64,000 bases of DNA from Lysinibacillus sp. ZYM-1. GTDB taxonomy: Bacteria; Bacillota; Bacilli; Bacillales_A; Planococcaceae. The position numbers and the translations under genes were made by a program. The stretch lies in the NCBI RefSeq assembly GCF_001308875.1, contig NZ_KQ465126.1, forward strand, positions 1 to 64,000, written 5' to 3'. A model generated the notes under the pieces. The model ran no database searches. It saw nothing but the letters and a program-made list of their open reading frames with translations, and had not been told where the DNA came from. Shown here piece by piece: positions 1-8,811 of the stretch; positions within the stretch are counted from its first letter, which is position 1; each line of letters opens with the position of its first letter.

Positions 1-79
1 ACCGAACACGGAAGTTAAGCTCTTTAGCGCCGATGGTAGTTGGGGGCTTCCCCCTGTGAGAGTAGGACATCGCTAGGCA
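1..79 (+). rRNA. rrf: 5S ribosomal RNA, 3' part
   Basis: The window opens inside a 5S rRNA: the conserved stretches ACCGAACACGGAAGTTAAGC and GTGAGAGTAGGACATCGC are present and the molecule ends near base 79. The 5' third lies outside the window. It is followed at once by a hairpin and T-run that ends the rRNA operon. Confidence 0.95.
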
Positions 80-83
80 ACCA

Positions 84-117
84 AAACAGTCAGCTGTGTC
101 CTGGCTGTTTTTTATTT
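84..117 (+). terminator. rRNA operon terminator
   Basis: Stem AACAGTCAG / CTGGCTGTT with a short loop, then TTTTATTTT. It lies directly behind the 5S rRNA. Confidence 0.85.
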
Positions 118-199
118 TCTTAACAAAAAGCAATGACAATAAAATAGAAATTGTCATTGCTCCTTATAATTCCAAAAGGAAAAAAATTATATTAATAAA

Positions 200-1264
200 T
201 TACAAAATGATAAGATCCTTAGGAGAGTGGGTGATGATCTCCACACCGTTCTTTGTAATAATGACATCATCCTCGATACGAACTCCACCTACATTTGGGA
301 TGTAAATACCTGGTTCAACTGTAAGTACCATATTTTCCTCTAGAATGTCTTCACATATAGTTGACATAAATATATTTTCATGGATATCTAAGCCGATACC
401 ATGTCCTGCACCATGCCCGTAATTTTGTCCGTAACCTTTATCTGTTATGTAATTGCGAGTATAGCTATCTGCTTCTTTTCCTGTAATACCAGCTTTCATA
501 TGAGAAAGGGCATTTTGCAATGAATCAAAGACGATTTGATATATTTCCTTTAATTGCGCTGATGGTTCTCCAACAGCAATTGTTCTTGTCATATCAGAAC
601 GATAGCCTTGATAATAAGCACCAAAATCTAGTGTCATCATATCACCTTGCTGAATGGTCTTAGAAGAAGCTAGACCATGTGGCAATGCTGAACGATGGCC
701 AGAAGCGATAATCATGTCGAAAGCTGCTCCAGTTGCACCATTTTTTCGCATATGGGACTCTAATTCATAGGCAATCTCGATTTCAGTCATGCCAGGTTTA
801 ATGTATGTTAAGATATGCTTAAATGCCTCATCTGAAATCCAAGCTGCTTTTTTAATTGTTTTAATCTCTTCAGGCGTTTTAATCATTCGTAAATTTTCTA
901 CAATATTAGATAATGGCTTTAATGTGGCAGTTAATTTACTATTTATTAATTGATAGTCATAATAAGTAACATGATGTTGCTCAAAACCAACTGTTTGAAT
1001 GGACTCTTGTTCGAAAAATTCTTGAATAGTCTCATATAAACGGTTACGATCGATCTCCAAGACTTCAAAAATTTTGCTTTGTTCAGTTGCTTGCTGTGTA
1101 TAGCGGAAGTCTACCAATAAAAGTGCACGATTGTTAGTTACAATAACGGTTCCAGTACTACCTGTAAAGTCTGTTAGGTAACGGCGATTTTGAGCATTTG
1201 TAATGATAATAGCGTCCGTTTCTTGCACTTGCAAAGCTTTTCTTAAATGTTCTAATTTTGACAT
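200..1264 (-). CDS. Xaa-Pro peptidase, M24B family
   Basis: Cytoplasmic metallopeptidase of the aminopeptidase P/prolidase family, which removes residues preceding proline. The 354 residues show a creatinase-like N-terminal domain (about 1-125) and a pita-bread catalytic domain. The dinuclear metal ligands can be read as Asp213, Asp224, His288 (in GHGIG), Glu317 (in VEPGIY) and Glu331. AAAGGAGG lies at a good distance upstream of the ATG. It is a single gene convergent with the rRNA operon. The length fits the Bacillus YqhT/PepQ type; dipeptidase versus aminopeptidase cannot be decided from sequence alone. Confidence 0.9.
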   Translation of the reverse strand: MSKLEHLRKALQVQETDAIIITNAQNRRYLTDFTGSTGTVIVTNNRALLLVDFRYTQQATEQSKIFEVLEIDRNRLYETIQEFFEQESIQTVGFEQHHVTYYDYQLINSKLTATLKPLSNIVENLRMIKTPEEIKTIKKAAWISDEAFKHILTYIKPGMTEIEIAYELESHMRKNGATGAAFDMIIASGHRSALPHGLASSKTIQQGDMMTLDFGAYYQGYRSDMTRTIAVGEPSAQLKEIYQIVFDSLQNALSHMKAGITGKEADSYTRNYITDKGYGQNYGHGAGHGIGLDIHENIFMSTICEDILEENMVLTVEPGIYIPNVGGVRIEDDVIITKNGVEIITHSPKDLIIL

Positions 1265-1488
1265 GTTGTCATTCCTCCTTTAAGTTAAATATACTGCAAA
1301 AACAGTGCGAAGTTTAAGAGAAAATTTAATTACATAGTGATTTATTTGCAAAATGAAGCAGGGCAAAGTAGAATATTATTTTTCTATTTATCCGTCCTGT
1401 TATATTAACATCATATATAGGAAAAAAATATGAAAATATTTCTTGCGTTGGTTACTTACATATGATATATTTATAAATGTCTTAAGAA

Positions 1489-1564
1489 GGTCCCGTGGTG
1501 TAGCGGTTAACATGCCTGCCTGTCACGCAGGAGATCGCCGGTTCGATCCCGGTCGGGACCGCCA
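1489..1564 (+). tRNA. tRNA-Asp (GTC)
   Basis: Full cloverleaf: acceptor GGTCCCG pairs with CGGGACC, discriminator G, encoded CCA. The anticodon arm CCTGC-CTGTCAC-GCAGG puts GTC in the loop, and the T-arm GGTTCGATCCC is standard. It is a solitary tRNA followed by its own terminator. Confidence 0.97.
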
Positions 1565-1580
1565 TTTAAATTAATAATAT

Positions 1581-1614
1581 AGCTCTTATGATGATAAATC
1601 ATAGGAGCTTTTTT
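1581..1614 (+). terminator. tRNA-Asp terminator
   Basis: Hairpin AGCTCTTATGAT / ATCATAGGAGCT followed by TTTTTT, 17 bases behind the tRNA. Confidence 0.8.
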
Positions 1615-1725
1615 GTATTCGTTCGATTTTTATTTTTATTTTCCTATTGGATATATGTTGGAAGGATGAATGCTTAACGTCTTGTGGACCAGTATATTAG
1701 CTTAGAAACACAAAGGTTAAAAGGA

Positions 1726-1875
1726 TTATAAATTAGAATGATATTGTGACCAATCTCCCGTTATTTTTATTAGAATAACATCCATTTCCCTAAGTAGATC
1801 GCCAAACCTTTCTGCAATTGCCCCTAATCCCAGTGAAATCAAACAACTTATTGTCATTAGCCTACCTGATTTCAT
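1726..1875 (-). CDS. possible 49-residue small protein
   Basis: An ATG-started frame of 49 codons lies in the otherwise empty stretch between tRNA-Asp and the lipoprotein gene. Residues 1-20 are hydrophobic with Gly and Ser (MKSGRLMTISCLISLGLGAI) and the rest is mixed and charged (AERFGDLLREMDVILIKITG), which looks more protein-like than random AT-rich sequence. There is no convincing Shine-Dalgarno sequence and no terminator close by. It may be a relic or chance. The remainder of 1615-2012 shows nothing else I recognise. Confidence 0.25.
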   Translation of the reverse strand: MKSGRLMTISCLISLGLGAIAERFGDLLREMDVILIKITGDWSQYHSNL

Positions 1876-2012
1876 ATTTTTTACATTATCTAAAAATAGT
1901 AACAAATACCGATAAATGATGTCGTTTCAATAAGGTAGAATTAGATATGTTTCTAAAATAAAGACTAAGGGTAAAAATTAGAAGTAATCGGATTGGCTAC
2001 GGAGGTGTTTAC

Positions 2013-2351
2013 ATGAGCAAAGACCATTTTTTAAAATGTCTTTATCTACCTTTGCTTATTGGTTCCATGATTATGATGGTAGGCTGTGGGGATCCTATTA
2101 TAGAGATTGAAGAATCAAATGCATATCATTGGCAAAAGAATATGAATGAAGCAGAATTTAAAAAATTAAAAAATGATATGTCGTATATTGAGGTAGTAGA
2201 AACAGCAGGCGGCGCAGGTAAAAAGGTTAATAATAATGAATATCGCTGGAATGATGAGAAATTGATGACGCAGGCCTATATAGTGAAATTTAAGGATGAT
2301 AAACTGATTGATAAAGAAATTATAGCCGTAAAAGGTCATTCCAATAGATAA
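2013..2351 (+). CDS. small lipoprotein, SmpA/BLIP-like fold
   Basis: A 112-residue protein with a lipoprotein signal peptide: a basic N-terminus, a hydrophobic segment and the lipobox MVGC, giving a lipid-modified Cys at about residue 25. The mature part (NEAEFKKLKNDMSYIEVVE followed by a short Gly-rich turn, then YRW and an alternating strand region) resembles the small SmpA/OmlA/BLIP-like domain of Gram-positive DUF3862-type lipoproteins. GGAGGTG lies just upstream of the ATG. Function unknown; the protein should sit on the outer face of the membrane. It is a single gene with its own terminator. Confidence 0.75.
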   Translation: MSKDHFLKCLYLPLLIGSMIMMVGCGDPIIEIEESNAYHWQKNMNEAEFKKLKNDMSYIEVVETAGGAGKKVNNNEYRWNDEKLMTQAYIVKFKDDKLIDKEIIAVKGHSNR

Positions 2352-2357
2352 ATAGAT

Positions 2358-2386
2358 ACACGTCTTCTTGGGAGAAGGCGTGTTTT
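2358..2386 (+). terminator. terminator of lipoprotein gene
   Basis: ACACGTCTTCTT / GAAGGCGTGT stem followed by TTTTT. Confidence 0.75.
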
Positions 2387-2560
2387 TGTGTGGTTTCATA
2401 AAGTATGGAAATGGTTGATAGAGGTTCAAATAGGATGTTTCTGTGCAAAAGCAATGATGACAACAATTATGAAGAGCCATGATTGATATTAGATACTTTG
2501 AACATTTTCGCTAGTTTAGGTAAACTAGAGATAATGTAGTGATGAGAGGAAAAAAAGATA

Positions 2561-3010
2561 ATGTATGAAATAATCATGAATTCAGTCGGTGATACAGAAC
2601 ACTTTGCTTTGAGACTTGCGAATTTACTAGAGGCTCAGGATACGATTACATTAGAAGGGGATCTAGGAGCTGGAAAGACAACTTTTACGAAAGCTTTGGC
2701 AAAAGGTCTTGGTGTCCAAAGAACTGTAAATAGTCCAACCTTTACGATTGTTAAACAATATGAGGGGCGTTTACCCTTTAATCATTTAGATGTTTATCGA
2801 CTAGCAGAAAGTGATGAGGATCTTGGTTGGGAAGAGTTATTCTATGGAGATGCTGTATCAGTGGTAGAGTGGGCTCATTTAATTGAACAAGATTTGCCAC
2901 AAGATCGACTAGCGATAGAGATTTACCGAATCGGAGAAAAAGAACGACGCTTTGTGTTAATACCTCGTGGAAAACGCTACGAGGCACTATGTGAGGAGCT
3001 AATGAAATGA
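2561..3010 (+). CDS. tsaE: tRNA t6A synthesis ATPase TsaE
   Basis: The P-loop ATPase of the threonylcarbamoyladenosine (t6A37) pathway, which works with TsaB and TsaD to modify ANN-decoding tRNAs in the cytoplasm. The 149 residues contain the Walker A motif GDLGAGKTTF (about 34-43), the conserved NSPTFTIVKQY segment and a Walker-B-like DVYRL. It is the first gene of tsaE-tsaB-rimI-tsaD and overlaps tsaB by 4 bases (ATGA), which implies translational coupling. AGAGG precedes the ATG. The order matches ydiBCDE of Bacillus subtilis. Confidence 0.95.
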   Translation: MYEIIMNSVGDTEHFALRLANLLEAQDTITLEGDLGAGKTTFTKALAKGLGVQRTVNSPTFTIVKQYEGRLPFNHLDVYRLAESDEDLGWEELFYGDAVSVVEWAHLIEQDLPQDRLAIEIYRIGEKERRFVLIPRGKRYEALCEELMK

Positions 3011-3714
3011 TTTGGTTAGGAATAGAAACAGCGAATACACCACTGTCCATTGCGGTTGTGAAAGATGGAAAAGTGGTGGCCGAAATGATACAAAATATAA
3101 AATTAACGCATTCTGCAGGAGCTATGCCAGCTATTGAGGAAATCCTAGCAAGGGTAAATTTAAAACCTAACGAATTGGATGGGATTGCCGTATCTGAAGG
3201 GCCAGGTTCTTATACAGGTGTCCGTATAGGTGTAACCCTAGCAAAGACTTTGGCATGGTCATTGCAAAAGCCTCTAGTCGGCATATCTAGTTTGAAGGCG
3301 TTAGCTGCAAATGCTACTTTGTATAACGGATTGATTTGTCCTATATTTGATGCTCGTAGAAGTAATGTCTATACGGCTATTTATCAAGGACTGGCATTAG
3401 AGACTATTATGGAGGATCATCATGCACATATTGATGATTTATTATCTCGTTTAAAGGCGTTAGAGGCTCCTATTTTATTTGTAGGAACAGATGTTGATAT
3501 TTTTTGGGAAAAGATTGTTGGAGTACTTGGTGATGCAGCAATACGTGCACCGTTTAGCCATGACTTACCACGAGCCACTGAAGTCATTCGTTTGGCGATG
3601 AATGCTGAACTTCCGAGTATAGAGGCAACTCATCACTTTGTCCCACAGTACAAACGAATTGCTGAGGCTGAGGCGAATTGGCTAAAGGAACAAAAGGAGA
3701 AGGAACATGAGTAG
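3007..3714 (+). CDS. tsaB: tRNA t6A synthesis protein TsaB
   Basis: The ASKHA-fold partner that dimerises with TsaD and regulates the t6A reaction. It is 235 residues, with the N-terminal strand-turn IETANTPLSIAVV and the family signature SEGPGSYTGVRIG (about 64-76). The metal-binding histidines of TsaD are absent, as expected for TsaB. It overlaps tsaE by 4 bases and rimI by 8, so it lies within a tightly coupled operon. Confidence 0.95.
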   Translation: MIWLGIETANTPLSIAVVKDGKVVAEMIQNIKLTHSAGAMPAIEEILARVNLKPNELDGIAVSEGPGSYTGVRIGVTLAKTLAWSLQKPLVGISSLKALAANATLYNGLICPIFDARRSNVYTAIYQGLALETIMEDHHAHIDDLLSRLKALEAPILFVGTDVDIFWEKIVGVLGDAAIRAPFSHDLPRATEVIRLAMNAELPSIEATHHFVPQYKRIAEAEANWLKEQKEKEHE

Positions 3715-4159
3715 TAATGTAACATATCGTAAAATGTTATCTGACGATGTCCCAGCCGTCTATGAAATAGAGCTTGCCTCATTTCCTGTGCCATGGACGT
3801 TAGATTCCTTCTACTATGAAGTGCATGAGAATCAATATGCACATTATGTGTTGGCTGTAGATGAGGATGGCAGTATTATCGGTTTTTGTGGCATGTGGAT
3901 GGTCATAGATGCAGCACAAATTACGAACGTTGCTGTTATTGAGCAGGCTCGTGGCCGAGGTATTGGTGAGGGGCTTATGTGTGAGGCAATGCAAATAGCT
4001 CGTTTACATGGAATGGAAGTCATGTCTTTAGAGGTACGTGTAACGAATACTGTTGCACAAAACCTTTATCGCAAGCTTCAATTCCAAGATGGTGGTAAAC
4101 GAGCAGGCTATTATACTGATAACGGGGAGGATGCCCTTGTCATGTGGGTGAATTTATAA
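3707..4159 (+). CDS. rimI: ribosomal protein S18 alanine acetyltransferase
   Basis: GNAT-family N-terminal acetyltransferase of 150 residues. The acetyl-CoA loop reads [13 protein letters not shown] (motif A, R/Q-x-x-G-x-G/A), followed by the Asn-Leu-Tyr motif [13 protein letters not shown] near the C-terminus. AAGGAGAAGGA precedes the ATG. Its place between tsaB and tsaD is the conserved Firmicute arrangement. The stop codon overlaps the tsaD start (TAATG). Confidence 0.93.
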   Translation: MSSNVTYRKMLSDDVPAVYEIELASFPVPWTLDSFYYEVHENQYAHYVLAVDEDGSIIGFCGMWMVIDAAQITNVAVIEQARGRGIGEGLMCEAMQIARLHGMEVMSLEVRVTNTVAQNLYRKLQFQDGGKRAGYYTDNGEDALVMWVNL

Positions 4160-5175
4160 TGAATAATGGAATGATATTAGCAATAGAGTCGAGCTGTGAT
4201 GAAACAGCTGCAGCGGTTATTCGAAATGGTAATGAAATTGTTTCGAATGTCGTTGCTTCACAAATAGAAAGCCACAAACGATTTGGTGGTGTGGTTCCTG
4301 AAATTGCTTCACGTCATCATGTTGAACAAATTACAGTGGTGATTGAGGAAGCTTTAGCACAAGCGAATATAAAGCCAGCCGATTTAGATGCTGTTGCGGT
4401 TACTGAGGGACCGGGTCTTGTCGGTGCGCTGTTAATTGGCATAAACGCAGCTAAGGCGTTTGCATTTGCGAACAATTTACCGATCATTGGTGTGCATCAT
4501 ATTGCTGGTCATATTTATGCTAATGCCCTAGTACAGCCAATGGATTTTCCTTTGTTAGCACTTGTGGTATCTGGTGGACATACAGAGCTTGTCTATATGA
4601 AGGAACATGGCTCCTTCGAGGTGATTGGTGAGACGAGGGATGATGCAGCAGGTGAAGCCTATGATAAAGTGGCCCGCGTATTAAACCTACCATATCCAGG
4701 TGGCCCGCGTATCGATCAGCTTGCACATGAGGGAGAAGAGGCAGTACGATTCCCTAGAGTGTGGCTGGAGGAAGATTCTTATGATTTTAGCTTTAGTGGC
4801 TTAAAATCAGCTGTGATAAATTATAAGCACAATATGGATCAACGAGGAGAAGAAATAACCCCAACTGCGGTAGCAAAAGGCTTTCAGGAAAGTGTTGTAG
4901 AAGTACTGACGGCTAAAACATTGCGTGCTGCTCGAGAGTATCAGGTGAAACAGGTAATTGCAGCAGGTGGTGTAGCGGCGAATAAAGGCTTGCGTACTTC
5001 ATTAGAGGCAGTGTTCGCTGAGGAGGGTATTCCGTTTTTTGTACCGCCTCTGAAATTATGTACAGATAATGCAGCAATGATTGGAGCGGCAGCAATGCCG
5101 ATGTTTGAAGCGGGTATTCGAGGAAACTTAATGATGAATGGGCGTCCAGGAATGGAGTTAAAATCTTGGGTGTAA
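4159..5175 (+). CDS. tsaD: tRNA t6A transferase TsaD
   Basis: Catalytic subunit that transfers the threonylcarbamoyl group to A37 of tRNA. The true start is the ATG at 4159 ([19 protein letters not shown]), which overlaps the rimI stop; the frame is open for five more codons upstream. Of 338 residues, the metal-binding HHIAGH (about 111-116), the GGHTEL loop and the C-terminal DNAAMIG motif with the metal Asp are all intact. It is the last gene of the t6A operon and is followed by a clear terminator. Confidence 0.96.
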   Translation: MNNGMILAIESSCDETAAAVIRNGNEIVSNVVASQIESHKRFGGVVPEIASRHHVEQITVVIEEALAQANIKPADLDAVAVTEGPGLVGALLIGINAAKAFAFANNLPIIGVHHIAGHIYANALVQPMDFPLLALVVSGGHTELVYMKEHGSFEVIGETRDDAAGEAYDKVARVLNLPYPGGPRIDQLAHEGEEAVRFPRVWLEEDSYDFSFSGLKSAVINYKHNMDQRGEEITPTAVAKGFQESVVEVLTAKTLRAAREYQVKQVIAAGGVAANKGLRTSLEAVFAEEGIPFFVPPLKLCTDNAAMIGAAAMPMFEAGIRGNLMMNGRPGMELKSWV

Positions 5176-5181
5176 GAATTA

Positions 5182-5216
5182 AAAGAGGTATCTTAGTTAT
5201 TAAGGTACCTCTTTTT
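5182..5216 (+). terminator. t6A operon terminator
   Basis: AAGAGGTATCTTA / TAAGGTACCTCTT hairpin followed by TTTT. Confidence 0.85.
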
Positions 5217-5231
5217 GTATGTTAAAAAATT

Positions 5232-5506
5232 TGTTGATAAAAAAAGAACCATGAAAAGAGAGTATCACTTAGTTTATATAAAATTGACAAATTTTTCAGA
5301 AAATTATCCACAGGTCAAGTAGTGAATTATAGAGCGAACACGCGTACTTATGCACAAATTGTTGATAACTTGTGCATAACTTGTGATTATTCAATATATA
5401 GTAGCCCTTTTTATATGAATTAATGTGGACAAATTTTTTTTGAGTTGTGGACAATGTGGAAAACTCTGTTGATATGTTGGTATTACTATATTTTTGGTGT
5501 GAATAA
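5232..5506. promoter_or_regulatory. DnaA-box cluster in tsaD-ydiF interval
   Basis: The 390-base gap between tsaD and ydiF holds no gene but is packed with DnaA boxes (consensus TTATNCACA). Four are perfect: 5304-5312 (TTATCCACA, +), 5348-5356 (TTATGCACA, +), 5371-5379 (TTATGCACA, -) and 5498-5506 (TTATTCACA, -). Five more have one mismatch: 5232-5240 and 5360-5368 (TTATCAACA, -), 5424-5432 and 5446-5454 (TTGTCCACA, -) and 5455-5463 (TTTTCCACA, -). Such clusters outside oriC titrate DnaA or affect initiation timing. From memory, stable DnaA binding is known in the same gcp-ydiF interval of B. subtilis, so this appears to be a conserved site. Confidence 0.8.
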
Positions 5507-5573
5507 AACTGTGGGCATTTTTTGTCGAAAAATAGCACTTGACCAATATATATGAAAAATGAAGGAGAGTAAA

Positions 5574-5604
5574 GAAAAAAGCCATGTGACAATGCACACG
5601 GCTT
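5574..5604 (-). terminator. terminator of ydiF
   Basis: On the minus strand, AAGCCGTGTG / CACATGGCTT is followed by a T-run, just behind the ydiF stop. Confidence 0.8.
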
Positions 5605-5612
5605 AAATCAAA

Positions 5613-7556
5613 TTACATATTTATATTTTCTAATTCTTCATTTAACGCTAGCCACTCTAATTCCAAAAGCTCATGCTGTTCCTTAACAGTAGCTAATTCT
5701 CCTTGCAGTTGGGCAATTTTTTCATGGTCTGTAAAAATGGCAGGATCGCAGAGTGCTTCCTCTATGTTTGCTATGACAGTGGTTGTTTCTTGCATCTTAC
5801 CTTCTAAATCCTCGATAGTCCGTCTAATTTGACGTTCACGTTTTTTAGCTTCTTTATCGATCATTGAAGTAGTAGCCTTTTCGAGTTGTTCCTGCTGTGC
5901 TTGTGGTTGGGAGGCTGCTTTCATTTGTGCCAACTCCAGTAACTCCTGCTTTTTCTCCAAATAATAATCATAGTCGCCTAAGTATTCAAACGACCCAGTT
6001 CCAGACAACTCGACCACTTTTGTTGCAATGCGATTAATGAAGTAGCGGTCATGCGACACAAAAAGAAGTGTTCCTGGATAATCAATTAAAGCATTTTCCA
6101 AAACTTCTTTACTATCTAAGTCAAGATGGTTAGTAGGCTCATCCAAAATTAAAAAGTTCGCCTTTTTCATCATTAATTTCGAAAGTGCTAGTCGAGCCTT
6201 CTCACCGCCCGATAATGAGGAGACAGTTTTATCTACATCTTCTCCACTGAAAAGGAAACGTCCTAATACTGAGCGTATATCCTTTTCATTCAGGAGTGGC
6301 CACTCATCCCATAGCTCTTTCAAGACACTCTTATTGCTTGATAGCTTTGCTTGCTCTTGATCGTAATATCCAATTTGTACATTGGTACCGTAACGAATAT
6401 CACCTGCCATTGGGGATATATCTTTGACAATAGTTTTTAATAAAGTTGATTTGCCAACCCCATTTGGACCAACAAGGGCTATACGATCCTCGCGAAAAGT
6501 ACGTAGGTTAATACCACTTGATATTTTATGATCACCATAACCAATTGTTAAATCATCAGCGTTTAATACATCATTACCACTTTGACGTTCAATGTTAAAA
6601 CCGAAACTAGCCGATTTCTCATCACCATCTGGCGATTCCATCCACTCTGTCCGTTCAAGCATTTTACGACGACTTTGTGCCATTTTAGTGGTAGAGGCAC
6701 GTGCAATATTTTTTTGGATAAAATCTTCAAGCTTGGCCTTTTCATCTTGCTGACGCTCATATTGTTTGACATCTCGTTCATAGTTTTTAGCTTTTTCATC
6801 CAAGTAAGCACTATAGTTCCCTGTATATTTTGTAACGCGATGACGTGATACTTCATAGACAATGGAAACAACTTGGTCTAAGAAATAGCGGTCATGGGAA
6901 ACAATTAAAATAGCGCCTTCATAACCCTTTAAGTAAGATTCCAACCATGAGAGTGTTTCAATATCTAAATGGTTCGTAGGCTCATCGAGAATTAAAAGAT
7001 CTGGCTTACTTAGTAATAGTTTAGCAAGCGCTAATCGTGTTCGTTGTCCACCAGATAATGAGCTGATTGGCTTGTCAAAATCTTCAGGATAGAACTGCAT
7101 TCCATGAAGCACAGAGCGTATATCTGATTCATATTGATAGCCACCTGCATCTTTAAAAGAATGCTGTAATTGATCATATTCAGACATAATTTTCGCATAA
7201 ACAGTCGCGTTTTCGTAAACGGCAGGATCGGCCATTTGTTGTTCAAGTGAACGCAGGGTTTGTTCTTGTGCTAAAAATGATGCAAAAATTGTCATCATTT
7301 CATCCCAAATGCTTAGTGTAGAATTTAATCCAGCATGCTGCTCTAAATAACCAATCTGTATCCCTTTTGGAATAATAATATCACCTGAGTCATAGGACAT
7401 TTGACCAGCGATTATTTTTAATAAAGTAGATTTACCTGCACCGTTTCGGCCTACTAAAGCAACACGATCACGGTGTTGAACCTCCAATTTGACACCACTT
7501 AAAATTTCATCTGCAAGAAAGGATTTAGTTAGTTGATTGACCTGTAAAACAATCAT
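5613..7556 (-). CDS. ABC-F family ribosome-associated ATPase YdiF
   Basis: A duplicated ABC ATPase without membrane domains (about 647 residues), of the ABC-F family that binds the ribosomal E site and relieves stalled or antibiotic-bound ribosomes. The first domain has GRNGAGKST, LSGGQRTRLAL and LILDEPTNHLD; a charged linker (about 240-320) follows; the second has GPNGVGKST, LSGGEKARLAL and a second LDEPTNHLD. A helical C-terminal extension (from about 545) is rich in Gln and Glu. The ATG at 7556 is preferred over a GTG three codons upstream because TTGAGGTG sits 8 bases ahead of it. The gene is divergent from rex, as in Bacillus. Confidence 0.9.
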   Translation of the reverse strand: MIVLQVNQLTKSFLADEILSGVKLEVQHRDRVALVGRNGAGKSTLLKIIAGQMSYDSGDIIIPKGIQIGYLEQHAGLNSTLSIWDEMMTIFASFLAQEQTLRSLEQQMADPAVYENATVYAKIMSEYDQLQHSFKDAGGYQYESDIRSVLHGMQFYPEDFDKPISSLSGGQRTRLALAKLLLSKPDLLILDEPTNHLDIETLSWLESYLKGYEGAILIVSHDRYFLDQVVSIVYEVSRHRVTKYTGNYSAYLDEKAKNYERDVKQYERQQDEKAKLEDFIQKNIARASTTKMAQSRRKMLERTEWMESPDGDEKSASFGFNIERQSGNDVLNADDLTIGYGDHKISSGINLRTFREDRIALVGPNGVGKSTLLKTIVKDISPMAGDIRYGTNVQIGYYDQEQAKLSSNKSVLKELWDEWPLLNEKDIRSVLGRFLFSGEDVDKTVSSLSGGEKARLALSKLMMKKANFLILDEPTNHLDLDSKEVLENALIDYPGTLLFVSHDRYFINRIATKVVELSGTGSFEYLGDYDYYLEKKQELLELAQMKAASQPQAQQEQLEKATTSMIDKEAKKRERQIRRTIEDLEGKMQETTTVIANIEEALCDPAIFTDHEKIAQLQGELATVKEQHELLELEWLALNEELENINM

Positions 7557-7654
7557 TCTTGACACCTCAATTCTACCTTAGTGTAATGGATGAACGATTT
7601 GCATGCAATGTCGATGCTTTACTTATTCCTAGCAGTCATGTAAGATTGAAACGA

Positions 7655-7700
7655 TTTCTTTTTAGTTAGCTGCGTAAAAGCGCCATTAACTAAAGAGAAA
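7655..7700. repeat. inverted repeat between ydiF and rex
   Basis: TTTCTTTTTAGTTA (7655-7668) pairs with TAACTAAAGAGAAA (7687-7700) with one G-T pair. An inner GCG/CGC can extend the stem. There is no T-run on either side, so it is not an ordinary terminator. It lies in the divergent promoter region. Confidence 0.5.
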
Positions 7701-7808
7701 TACGATAGGGGATTGCAAAAATGTTGTATATAGTTAAGGATGAATGTATTAAAATTAGTAGTTAAATACAGTAAAATTGATTGAGATTTATCATAAGGAG
7801 GAGAAAGG

Positions 7809-8444
7809 TTGAAACAAGAATTAAAAATTCCACAAGCCACTACAAAAAGACTTCCTCTTTACTATCGATTTATTCAAAACTTTGCACAAGAAGGTATGGA
7901 ACGTATTTCGTCGAAGGAACTGAGTGAAGCGATGAAAATAGATTCTGCAACGATTCGCCGTGACTTTTCTTATTTTGGTGCTCTTGGGAAAAAAGGCTAT
8001 GGCTACGATGTACAGCATCTATTACAATTTTTTAGCCAGACGCTTGATCAACATGAAACAACAAAAGTGGCGTTAATTGGCGTGGGGAATTTAGGCAGTG
8101 CATTATTAAAATATAATTTTCAAAAAAACCACAATACTCATATTGTCGTAGCATTTGACTCGAAAGCTCCAAAAGATGGAAAAATGATCAGTAACATTCC
8201 TGTTTTTCATCCTGATTTACTGGAAGAAAAGTATGCAGAATACGGGGCAGAGCTTGCTATTTTGACCGTATCGCCACGCTCAGCACAAAAAATGGCGGAT
8301 CGCTTAGCGGCCATGAATGCGAAGGGCATTTTAAACTTTACTCCTGAGCGTTTAACGGTGCCGGATAGTATGCAGCTCTTAACCATTGATTTATCGGTAG
8401 AATTGCAAGCGCTTATTTATTTAATTCGGAATCAGGAAGTGTGA
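7809..8444 (+). CDS. rex: redox-sensing transcriptional repressor Rex
   Basis: NADH/NAD+-responsive repressor of fermentation and anaerobic respiration genes. It is 211 residues: a winged helix (about 1-80, with the DNA-reading segment [15 protein letters not shown]) and a Rossmann domain with [10 protein letters not shown] (about 92-101) that binds the dinucleotide. The C-terminal helix is swapped in the dimer. It starts at TTG with AAGGAGGAG upstream. It is followed by tatA, the same neighbourhood as in B. subtilis. Confidence 0.96.
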   Translation: MKQELKIPQATTKRLPLYYRFIQNFAQEGMERISSKELSEAMKIDSATIRRDFSYFGALGKKGYGYDVQHLLQFFSQTLDQHETTKVALIGVGNLGSALLKYNFQKNHNTHIVVAFDSKAPKDGKMISNIPVFHPDLLEEKYAEYGAELAILTVSPRSAQKMADRLAAMNAKGILNFTPERLTVPDSMQLLTIDLSVELQALIYLIRNQEV

Positions 8445-8609
8445 AAATTTTACATATTTTAAAGTGGAGTTCACCGTTTCTGTCAAATAGTAATTTTAAA
8501 TAAAACACGGTAAAATCAGTGAGAGTGACGAAAAACTTTCACATATAATTAGTTAGCAAAATGGCGAAATATGCGTTAAAATGATGGATATAAAGAGGAG
8601 GTGGCTGTA

Positions 8610-8795
8610 ATGGGCGGTATTGGTCCTATGAGCCTCATTATTATCGGAGTTGTCGCGTTACTAATTTTTGGTCCTAAAAAGTTACCAGAGCTTGGTAAAG
8701 CATTTGGTTCAACACTACGTGAATTCAAAAATGCAACTAAAGGTTTAGCCGACGAAGATGATGATGACAAGAAAAAGAAAGAACTAGATAAGTAA
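8610..8795 (+). CDS. tatA: Tat translocase subunit TatA
   Basis: Pore-forming subunit of the twin-arginine translocase. It is 61 residues: a short N-terminal transmembrane helix ([12 protein letters not shown]), the [10 protein letters not shown] hinge, an amphipathic helix starting [10 protein letters not shown] and an acidic/basic tail. The ATG at 8610 lies 9 bases behind GAGGAGG; a GTG at 8601 abuts that site and is less likely. It forms a minimal TatA-TatC pair with the next gene, as in the TatAy-TatCy system. Confidence 0.93.
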   Translation: MGGIGPMSLIIIGVVALLIFGPKKLPELGKAFGSTLREFKNATKGLADEDDDDKKKKELDK

Positions 8796-8811
8796 GTTAG
8801 GATGTTGAGGA

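Noticed and set aside
5296-5597. Minus-strand frames of 68-98 codons in the tsaD-ydiF gap
   Set aside because: They run through the DnaA boxes and the ydiF terminator and have poor composition.
8441-8460. TGTGAAAATTTTACAT near the rex stop, reminiscent of a Rex operator
   Set aside because: The second half does not match TTCACA; two mismatches make it too weak to call.
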